This document shows, one piece after another, positions 55,694 to 64,000 of a stretch of 64,000 nt of DNA. Numbering within the stretch: position 1 is the stretch's first letter; each line of letters begins with the position of its first letter. The translations under genes were made by a program, and so were the position numbers. The stretch is from Terfezia claveryi (taxonomy: Eukaryota > Ascomycota > Pezizomycetes > Pezizales > Pezizaceae), in contig WHUX01000242.1 of NCBI GenBank assembly GCA_015179025.1, forward strand, positions 1-64,000. Reading direction: 5' to 3'. The notes under the pieces were generated by a model. That model ran no database searches, was not told the DNA's origin, and worked only from the letters and a program-made list of their open reading frames with translations.

Positions 55694-57220
55694 TTAAAGT
55701 CCAAGATATTTTCTTATCCACGGTATCACCCCTTCCGCTAGTATTTTCTCCTTCACAGCAACTTTTGCTACTCCCTTTGGCGGTTTTCCTTCCCCATCAG
55801 CACTTCCCTCACTACTCCTCTGCACTACATCCAATCTCCTGAACAATGCAAAAAACCCTCCTCCTACAACCATCCCCCCGACTTTCGGCCTACACACCAT
55901 CTTCAAATCATCCCCCACTTCCACCCCATCCTCGCCTGTATCCTCCGCCCCTTCTTCACCACCACACTGTTGATTCCGTATCTTCACCATCCTAACATCC
56001 CAACTCCTCACTCCCCCATTATTGGGTAACTCTACACATCTCTCTAACGCAAATAGCAGCTTTTGTTGCTTGATCGCTTTGACAACATCTGCAATTTGAG
56101 TTATGCTAGGACAGAATATGCCCAGTAGTCCATCAGAATGCATTGCGTGCTGGGATGTTTTTAGATATAGCTCGGGGGAGGGCAAGTCGAGGAGGACTAT
56201 AGTGAGAAATGGTGACGGGGCGGAGATACCGGAGCGTTGGGCAAATTGTGACTCGAGAAACGTGGTAGGGGTGCCAGTGTGGAAACTGATGTGGGGAAGG
56301 TACATTCCGCGGCGGAAGTTTGCGATGATGGTTTTCGCGTGGGATGAATGGGAGGAGGAGATATCAAGCGTGTGGATTATGGCGTTGCGGGTGTCGGGGG
56401 TGACTGGTGATTCGGTATGGGGAGGAGTGGGTTGGACTCTTGTGGGTGAGGAGTGGGAGGAGTGGGAGGATGGGGCATCTAGCTCAGGTGTTGCCAGGGG
56501 TGGAGGTGGAGGTGGGTTTGCGGCATGGATTGCTTTGGCTAGAGCTATTGTAAGACTGCCATGACCGGTCCCTGCTTCGAGGATTTCAAGAGGTGGTGGC
56601 CGGGGAGATTTATCTTCCGGGTGAGGAGGAGGAGAGACGTGGAGATCGAGGAGAGATACTATTGTTGCTGCATCCTGGGGGTATATCTGCGACACAAAGA
56701 GGGGAATCAATATTTACCCTACGATTCTAGCATGCCGGGAGGAATTGCCCGCCTAACCGGTGTGACCAATCTGCGGATTTTTGTAACATATTCATCTGTC
56801 GAGGGCCAGTGTACGCGAAATAGTATACCTAAAGCCCCTGGGGGTAAGAAACACTGTGGGAGGTACGGAGAACAAGAGCTAAGTCGAGAAGACTAACCAT
56901 TGCAGCTGAGCTCGGTCACACACCTTTACTGGAGGATACGACTTCCCTGACACTTTTGGAGATGATATCGTCGTGTTTGATTGCGCCTTGGTGGGTTTGG
57001 ACCGATTGGCCCCGCTTCAGTGGGATGGACAGGAAGGACCTCTCGGAGTCTTTTACTGGTCGCAGGAGCACCACGTCCTTCTCTAAGACTTGTGAGCGTG
57101 GGGTCAATTAGACGAAGGGACGGAATGCGTACCTCTAAATATCCGCTCATTTGTAGAGAGCCATCGTACATGGTGTTTTCGCCGGGGCCGTATCGTTGCT
57201 CGTATTGGCCGTGAAAACAT
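55694..57220 (-). CDS. Trm61/GCD14-type tRNA (adenine-N1) methyltransferase, predicted mitochondrial
   Basis: Minus-strand exons are 57220-57133, 57082-56924, 56828-56758 and 56686-55694, giving 436 residues. The first about 20 residues are Arg-rich and free of acidic residues, like a mitochondrial presequence (MFSRPIRATIRPRRK). The GCD14 N-domain (DVVLLRPVKDSERSFLSIPL, then TPIYPQDAATIVSLLD) precedes the SAM-binding motif LEAGTGHGSLTIALA and the catalytic-region motif LLDLPSPELYL. Trm61 enzymes make m1A58 in tRNA; the cytosolic one works with Trm6. The leader suggests a mitochondrial form. Low-complexity Pro/Ser insertions are present. An alternative acceptor ten bases further upstream for exon 3 breaks the frame with one more residue set (GALGILF) and cannot be excluded. 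Divergent from the DCR2 gene. Confidence 0.8.
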
Positions 57221-57441
57221 CCTGAAGCTCTGATACTGCTGTCGTTGTTCTTTTGCATGCAGATTTTACCCTCGAGTTTATGCGTGAACCCCTGTGGGCT
57301 ACATCCTTGCCCTTGCATATGCCCGCCGAACCTTCATCCGCCACTTACTGTACATCTCATACAACAACGATCGCAGTAAACGGATCGAAATAACCAACCA
57401 TACGAAAAAAATCTCTAATATTACACGACTTCGAGCCAGCC
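57221..57441. promoter_or_regulatory. Short bidirectional promoter (Trm61-like / DCR2)
   Basis: Only 221 bp separates the two divergent start codons, so the genes must share or overlap their promoter elements. No TATA box in a convincing position was seen. Confidence 0.45.
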
Positions 57442-59230
57442 ATGGCTCCCCGTCGGATCGTTCGCACAATCATCCAAAGCAGTCTTCTCGTCTCCGCCCT
57501 CCTCACCGCCATCTTCTTCCTCGACTCCCGCTACCGAGTCCTCCCCTCCAGCCTCCATAACCGCTTCCCCGCCCCGCACTGGCACCACACTGGCTATGTC
57601 ATAACGGACATTCAATACCAGTCCTGCAACAAAGTCTTCTCGTCAACATGCACCATGCCTGGCGACTGGCGCCAGATCGAAAAGGATGTCTTCCTGGGCC
57701 AGTCGATATTCACGCGGGGGTACGTCTTTGTCAAACGGAAGAAAGAGGAGGAGTTTGATGCTACTGCTGGGGATACTATGATTGTAGATTTGAAAGTCGG
57801 GAAGATAGCACCTACTACATCGGGGTGGGAAGGGCGCTCGGGGGGAATTTGGGTGAAGAGGAGTAATAAGTTGGTGGATGAAGGGGTGACGTCGGTGGAT
57901 TTGCTGTTTGGGCCGGACGCGGTGGAGGTCAGGCCGCAGTGGCATATGGTGGGGAATATGGATGCGGGGGATCAGGTCAAGTTGACGGTGAGGAAAGGAC
58001 AACCGAGTGTCAAGGTGGAGAGGCCGGAGTTGAGGATAAATGATAATATGAAATTCAAGATTATTCAGGTTTCAGGTTTGTGGTGCCTAAATGTTTGTTG
58101 GAAGCTACTTAGTTAAATGGGATTTGCTGATTTTTTTGGGCAGATATGCACCTAGTAACGGGGGTAGGGAAGTGCAGAGATCTACTTCCAGGGGTGTCTA
58201 GCTCAGGGTGTGAAGCCGACCCTTTGACCTTGGATTACCTCGACAAAATCCTCGAGATTGAGAAACCAGACCTGGCAGTCGTAGCAGGAGATATAATCAA
58301 CGGAGAACATGCACCTGATGCACAAACTGTATTATCCCTCATCCCATACTATTCCTCATCTTTACTGACCCCGCTCACCAGGCTCTCTTCAAAATGGCCG
58401 ATCTCTTCATCAGGCGTAAGGTCCCCTACGCCTGCATTTTCGGCAATCACGACGACCTAGGCAATCTCTCCCGCGAGCAAATGATGACCATCCTCCAATC
58501 CCTCCCCTACTCTTTATCCCAAGCCGGCCCCAAACTCGGCACAGACACTGTCGGCCCTGGCGGCCACGTCCAGCCCGAAGGCGGAGTCGGGAATTATCTT
58601 CTCGAGGTCCTCGCACATCGCAGCCACAGCCATCAATCTGCCATTACGCTGTACTTCTTCGACTCGCACACCTACGCGCCAGAGAAAATGGAGTATAAGG
58701 GAAAGAAATTTCGCGTCTATGACTGGATCAAGGAATCACAAATCAGCTGGTTCAAAACTGAACACGATCGTCTTGAAAAAGCCCACGAAAAGTATGCATA
58801 TATGCATATAGATATGGCGTTCATGCATATCCCCCTTCCGGAGATGCGCTCGCAGACGAATTACTTCTTGGGGAATTTCAATGAGGCTCCAACTGCGCCG
58901 TTTACGAACTCGAGGTTGGCGAGTGTATTGATTAATCATGGGGTTAGTATTGTAAGTCATGGGCACGATCATACGAATGAGATGTGTATGTTGGAGGACG
59001 AGGGTGCGCAGAGGAGACAGGGAGGACTGTGGATGTGTCAAAGTGGGGCGGCAGGCTTTGGGGGGTATGCCACTGTAAAGGGATACACGGCGCAGAGGAA
59101 GGTGAGGATGTTTGAAGTGGATCCGCAGGGGAGGCGGGTGGTAAGTTGGAAGAGAGAGTTTGGGAACGAGGTAGTGAAGGTGGATGAGCAAGTTTTGGTG
59201 AGTGATGGGAGGAGTCAGAAAGATAGATAA
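57442..59230 (+). CDS. DCR2: Dcr2-type metallophosphatase
   Basis: Exons are 57442-58075, 58144-58328 and 58382-59230, giving 555 residues. An N-terminal membrane anchor (TIIQSSLLVSALLTAIFFL) is followed by a lumenal or extracytosolic region and then a calcineurin-like phosphoesterase domain with its metal motifs in order: SDMHLVTG (DxH), VAGDIINGEH (GD), FGNHDDLGN (GNHD), MHIPLPE and SHGHDHTNEM (GHxH). Yeast Dcr2 dephosphorylates Ire1 in the unfolded protein response and influences cell-cycle start; the same role is inferred. Junctions restore QVSDMHLVTG and QTALFKMADLF. Length and domain order are as in the family. Confidence 0.9.
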
Positions 59231-59534
59231 TGGGGGGAGCCTTATGTGTTTGTCCTTTATGTCTAGAATATGCCGTTTATGCAGCCGACACTGTATCTAA
59301 TTTGTTATGCGCTATTTTTGCCCCGTCGGTTACCCTCATTTCGGAATATTGTTTTTACAGGTTGCGTTGCGTTTTTTCCTGCAAACGACTCTTTCATGGC
59401 GTATCATGGTTGTTCTCTTCTTTATTTCTAGTTGTTGGAATGGGGAGCCTCTTATGTTGTGGATCACAGAGACCCGTTCAGACTGATATATAATAACATG
59501 TTACAGATACACAAAGAATCAGAATAGCCTAGGA

Positions 59535-61475
59535 GGAACCACGCTCTTTGATGATGCGTGGCATGGAGAATCAGATAAGCCCGCTTTAATTTGAGCAGCC
59601 GTGAGTTAACGCGTGATACAAAGAATCACATTTTGCTTATCCTAGTCAGTCATATGTATGTCAGTCACTATTTAAGTATTATTGTTTCCAAAAAAAGTAC
59701 GCTACCTATACCTGTGCCAACCAGACTACCTATACCTACGAGCTTGAATTGAAGCTTATACAACTGTGCATACAAAATGGTTATTTTGATATTTTTGTTG
59801 CAAGTTTTTTTTATTATTGTGCAAGAGAAGTAGAACTAGGTACGCCTAGGCTGGTTAGCTAGAATAGGCCAGCCCTGTTGGCTGACTAAGATGTGCAAAA
59901 TCCAACGCTCTTTGATGACCTATGGCATAGAGAATCAGATAAGAGGCTACCTACATTATTAAGAAACCACAGCCAAAATGGCCCTTTCGTAAACACCTGC
60001 ATAATTGGACTCATCTTATGAATTTACGGTTAGATATTTGGATAGATTTTGAGCTTGATATAAGGTCTCTAATTCCAAGTTTATAGGCTTGTAACAGCCC
60101 TCTACGGTAGCTGCTCTGGTGATCTTTTGAAGTCCTCGAAGACCGCAAAGTTCGAAAACTGCGCTATTCCCCATACAGTTTAGTGCCATTTCTGCGATTT
60201 TGGAAATGAACTTCAGTTCAGTAGGCAACTGTGCCCCTCCAGGACATTTTTCGCGCGACGGCCACTTTTGGTGTGATTACCAAGACTTATGTCCAGTCTC
60301 GTAGTTAACGCTACCGGTAGCCTGGTTTTGTTGGGATAACAAGGTTATGGTAGCAACACTAGATAGATGAATGGCCAATGAAGGTCCACTTCACCTGAAT
60401 GTGTGTACATGAAGTATGTGCGAACGTATATGCGGGTATAGATATGAGTGTGAGTATGAGTGCGTGCTCCTCTACCCTCTAGAAGGGTATTTCCCCAATA
60501 CCTATATATACATGAAGCGGGATAACGCAGCAGGCTCGAGATAGATATTCACCGAACGATCCAACCAACCCACGAAATGCAGAACACCGGAGCCGAGTCG
60601 AGCAGCGCAGCTACTACCGGCAGTGCCGCTACTACCAGTACAGCTGCTAGATACTTCTTGTATCTCCTCTTACGGAGGGGTTGTGCAACCAGACTACCTA
60701 CTTGTATCTCACTTCTGCGAAAGTCAGGTCGGGTTTAGTCGTGAGATTGTCTACTGGATTGGATAGACGTGGCTTAAGGCGGCTAGAAGAAAGTCCCTCT
60801 TAGCAAAGTCGCCCTCTAGAAATCCCCTAAACTTTTGCCTATACGCATCAGTGCCAGCAGACATCTCATATAGGGTCATGCAACCTGACTACCGCATCCA
60901 CTGGTGTATAACTATCCTTGTCTGTTTACAGGTCGAGCTTATGCAGTAAAGATGAGGCATAACGGTCCCCAGTTTATTGAGAAAGTGCACTAGGTAGGTA
61001 ATGAATTTACATCGGTTTCAACCACCACATCTTCAGCCGCAACAACATATTCAACCTCTTCATCGGACTCCAACTTTTTTTCCCATGGCCCCACCAAAAG
61101 AATAGGTAGCCCTCGTACATGCAGTGATGGTCATCATTACCAGTCGGACAAAGTGGAGTACCAGTCTGCCTAAACGCTTTGATAATTGTATCTCGCTTAT
61201 TTTGATGACCAGGCAGCTGCCACTGCATGTGTAATTGCAATTCGGCGATGTCCAATGATAGTATCTTCATCCTCGTTTGCCAATGTTTCCTCCAGAATAT
61301 CGCCGATTTTATCCTTTTAGGTAGCAGGTGTAATAACAAACTGACAGGGACCGTTATAACTCAGTGTGCGTGGTACATATGATTGTGCTCGGATACACAG
61401 GGATGCGCCAACTCTAGGAGAAATCAACGCTCTTTGCTGACGTATGGCATAGATAGAATCAGATAAGCCCACCTT
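59535..61475 (+). repeat. Three dispersed direct copies of an about 45-bp repeat
   Basis: Copies near 59538-59580, 59903-59943 and 61428-61468 share ACGCTCTTTG, then TATGGCATAG or GTGGCATGGAG, then GAATCAGATAAG. Spacing is 0.4 and 1.5 kb. They look like ends of related repeats rather than a tandem array. Confidence 0.65.
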
Positions 61476-61924
61476 TTCAAACGAAGAACACGTGACACAA
61501 GTAGGTAATCAGATTAAACCACAAGAGTTATTTTTTATTTTTTATTTTTTATTTTTTTTATTCATTTGTTCGTTGTTTTACCCTAGCATCAAGGAGAAGT
61601 TGTGGACCTGGACTTCAAATTTTTTGTCTTTGTGATCGGGGGAGGGGTCAATCGCGATTATAAATAAGAAAATATTTAATTTCAGAATAAACAATGGATC
61701 CGACACTACCGGACGTCCCATCAAATATAATTATACCCTCCCCCCCCCCCCCCCGGGATTTATATGGGGGTGACCTTGAGAGACTTAGAGTCGCCAAATC
61801 ACCTCTAGCATGCAGCTCGAACATTACTTAAGAATGGGGCAATTCTAAAATGCCCCCTTTGTTAAGTAATGTACACGGCAGGGCAATCCCACCCGCGCTA
61901 AAATAACTTCTTAGCACACATTAT

Positions 61925-62130
61925 GTCTTCAGGCTGGGTGGTGAAGACTGTTCGTGCGCGCAAACTTTAGTCTTCCGTACTGATAATAAAGACTACTACG
62001 TGCCGTGCAATATTTGTCTTCCGTGTTGATAATGAAGACTGCTACGTGCCGTGCAATATTTGTCTTCCGTCTTGATAAGGAAGACTATTACGTGCCGTGC
62101 AATATTTGTCTTCAAGCTGGAAATGTAGAC
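61925..62130. repeat. Array of five small stem-loops (GTCTTC...GAAGAC) with a tandem repeat
   Basis: Five units each pair GTCTTC with GAAGAC (or a near match) around a 12-14 nt loop: 61925-61948, 61969-61994, 62016-62039, 62062-62085 and 62108-62130 (last one imperfect). Units two to four also share a tandem repeat of about 46 bp that includes ACGTGCCGTGCAATATTT between the hairpins. No flanking cas-like or coding context exists; this is a structural repeat of unknown nature. Confidence 0.7.
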
Positions 62131-62776
62131 TACCTCGCTCATTTAATAACATCATGATTATTTCACCTTCCACTTCGTGCTTGAAGATTTCACGTCACGT
62201 GCTCGATTTGAGCACTGCTGTCGCCATGACATGATGGCTTCAACTCTACAATTGCGATTGAAGATGCTGACCGCCATCTTCTTCTCTATGGTCAATACTG
62301 CCTCCATTGCGTTTTCTACTCCAATTGCGAAATTAAGACTAGGTGATTAAGACAATCTGTATTGTTCTCCCACTGCCCTAGGCTAGGTGCCCTTGACAAG
62401 TCAAGTAACTACCGTATACATCTCGGCCTGTTGACTCCATATGAATTGATATGACTGTCAATGAATGTGTAATGTAATGTAATTTCAAGGGGCAGAACAA
62501 ATCCACTCGAAAGATATCGAGTGATGTTATATGCACTGATATGTATGACCTGAATTATTGGTAGGGTATGATATGATGCTATATGTGTTCATATGACGGC
62601 ATATTCCTACCTGGTTTTTTAGCGAACTACACATGGCATGGTTGCATATATGTGCGAATTATTTTGCTTAGGTGGGTTGCTGACTGTTTATTTCTTTCTT
62701 CTCCTTCACCCAAACTTGGTATCCACATAGTATACACACATCCCTACACCACCCTGCCCTATATATCTCTATCACC

Positions 62777-64000
62777 ATGATCTCTTTATACAACGCAACA
62801 ATCGAATACCAATCACTAAATATAGAATGCCCAGTGCCTGGCTGTACCAAATCCTATAAAGGGAAGTCGGCAAATAGCAGCTTACAGTGACACCTGAAGG
62901 CATCACACAAAGACTATGTACTTCAGAGTAATGAACAACAGCCTGTACGAGACCCCAGGACCGTACGTAAAGAAATCAATGCTCGGTATAAAGCCAAATA
63001 CCCTCGCCGTGGACTCGCCTTGACCAGGATGAAGCAAATCAAAGGTTTGGCTGAGGAGCTTTTAGAGAAGGAAAACCTAGCTCGGAAGCCTCAAAGATTA
63101 CTTCCACCAGTACTGAACGCAATGGTTGATGAAAGAAATGTGTATTGGATCTTAGAGGAGAGATATGGTCTGTTTGTGGGCAGGTTAAAAAGGATATATG
63201 ATTGGAACCGGGCAGCGAAAGTATGTATAGAGCGCAATTGGCATATATCATTCTGGATTGTTAACAGAAGCTATGTAGAAAGTCGCCCGATTCTCAAAGC
63301 AACCCATATTCGATGAGGAGGTTGGAGATGAATGGGAAGCATATTTGAGCTACAGCCTGCAGATCCTTGAATACCGAAGTCAAATGAAGGACTACCAGGC
63401 TTCAGAGGAAGCATTTGATTATAGACTTCGACTTTGGAAAGAAGACTACACGGCCATCAGGACAACGCGAATTCAGGAGGAAGCCGAGATACTGTATAGA
63501 CAGAAGTATGAGTCACAATACCAGGATGATTATGACTATGAAGCTGGGGATAATAGTACTACCAGTCCCAAGCATAGACCAAGCCTAGGCAAGAGCAACT
63601 ATCCAGAACCTGACATTCTCCCAAAGGTTTTAGCTTGGCGGGTACAAGGTATTTTGCCAGAGTTGGGCCGGTTGATAGTGTCTGATGAATCTACACTTCT
63701 GCGTGCTGCAACTAGACTTGGGATTCTCAGAGCGAATGGGGGGGCAGAAGCTGCTTTTACGAGTGAATGGTTAGGCCCAGGGTATTATGGTCATGAAGGT
63801 TTGTCTTACCTGATGTTAACACAGGTATATTAACTATTGCTAACAGTTTAAAAGCCGAGGATACACTTCTAGAACTAGCCTTCCAGGTCCAGGAAAGGAT
63901 CCCGAAGGCTCCAATAGAAACTACACCAGTAAGGTGGTTCCAATTTGTTGTAGTTCCGGAGTTACTGAATTTGTTGATTATGGAAGATCTCGAGATTGCA
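62777..64000 (+). pseudogene. C2H2 zinc-finger protein of a repeat family, partial, with one stop
   Basis: The frame from the ATG at 62777 encodes a C2H2-like finger (CPVPGCTKSYKG, then HLKASH: C-x4-C-x15-H-x4-H) interrupted by TGA at 62888-62890, where Arg (CGA) would be expected before HLKASH. After a probable 58-nt intron (63221-63278) the frame continues, strongly helical and charged (YSLQILEYRSQMKDYQASEE), to 63833. A further open frame (RWFQFVVVPELLNLLIMEDL) runs to the window edge, so the gene continues outside. I do not recognise a named family; the setting next to repeats suggests a transposon-borne or amplified gene. Whether the copy is dead, or the stop is the only lesion, cannot be decided here. 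Confidence 0.5.

Larger units (their letters stand above)
59231..62776. other. Gene-free, repeat-rich interval
   Basis: No gene is supported across 3.5 kb. It holds three scattered copies of a roughly 45-bp repeat, CCAGACTA-type motifs (59.7, 60.7 and 60.9 kb), an A/T homopolymer stretch at 61530-61560, a poly-C run at 61741-61754 and a stem-loop array at 61925-62130, all consistent with decayed transposon DNA. Confidence 0.6.

Noticed and set aside
61925..62130. CRISPR-like array
   Set aside because: Repeats are imperfect, contain the hairpins themselves and have no spacer/repeat structure or cas genes; the host is a fungus.

Overview
The window is eukaryotic and fits a filamentous ascomycete (Pezizomycotina). 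Genes are compact and split by many 45-100 nt GT-AG introns, often with a CTAAC/CTAAT-type branch site, and the recognisable proteins are typical of filamentous fungi (Afi1/MesA, a DUF5321-type mitochondrial protein, a DUF7729-type GPI protein, a septin-like GTPase, exportin-T, separase, Nnf1, Dcr2). Gene islands are separated by transposon remnants, as in TE-rich Pezizomycetes, but the species cannot be named from the sequence.

Layout. 1-3.2 kb: nested transposons. A decayed Ty3/gypsy element (gag with CCHC knuckle on the minus strand and one LTR) sits in a decayed two-gene DNA transposon. 4.3-7.6 kb: a small hypothetical gene and a G3BP-like NTF2/RRM RNA-binding protein. 9.7-15.4 kb: a septin-like GTPase and cytosolic Hsp90. 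17.0-20.8 kb: divergent DPM2 and CWC22. 21.5-24.3 kb: V-ATPase proteolipid subunit c and xylulokinase, both minus strand. 24.5-27.2 kb: a complete PIF/Harbinger transposon with 21-bp TIRs, an AAT target duplication and two tail-to-tail overlapping genes, all point-mutated. 28.1-31.6 kb: exportin-T. 33.0-37.9 kb: EF-hand protein, DUF5321-type mitochondrial protein, S-formylglutathione hydrolase and monoacylglycerol lipase. 38.3-48.5 kb: Afi1 and separase, divergent. 49.2-50.1 kb: an unusual histone H2B with long N- and C-terminal tails. 51.7-53.0 kb: a DUF7729-type cell-surface protein. 54.6-59.2 kb: Nnf1, a Trm61-type tRNA methyltransferase with a mitochondrial-type leader, and a Dcr2-type phosphatase. 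59.2-62.7 kb: gene-free repeats, including a stem-loop array. 62.8-64.0 kb: the start of a C2H2 zinc-finger gene, probably transposon-borne and interrupted by one stop.

Most host genes are single-copy housekeeping functions: chromosome segregation (separase, Nnf1), chromatin (H2B), splicing (Cwc22), tRNA export and modification (exportin-T, Trm61-like), protein folding (Hsp90), glycosylation (Dpm2), vacuolar acidification (VMA), and carbon or lipid metabolism. They form no pathway cluster. The points most worth a second look are the tailed H2B, the intact-frame but point-mutated Harbinger element (stops all explicable by C-to-T or G-to-A, first catalytic Asp changed to Asn), extreme exon structures (start-codon-only first exons in two genes, an 11-nt microexon in the V-ATPase gene), and the stem-loop array near 62 kb. 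Exon junctions were derived by hand from splice signals, reading frame and family conservation; no alignments or transcripts were available.
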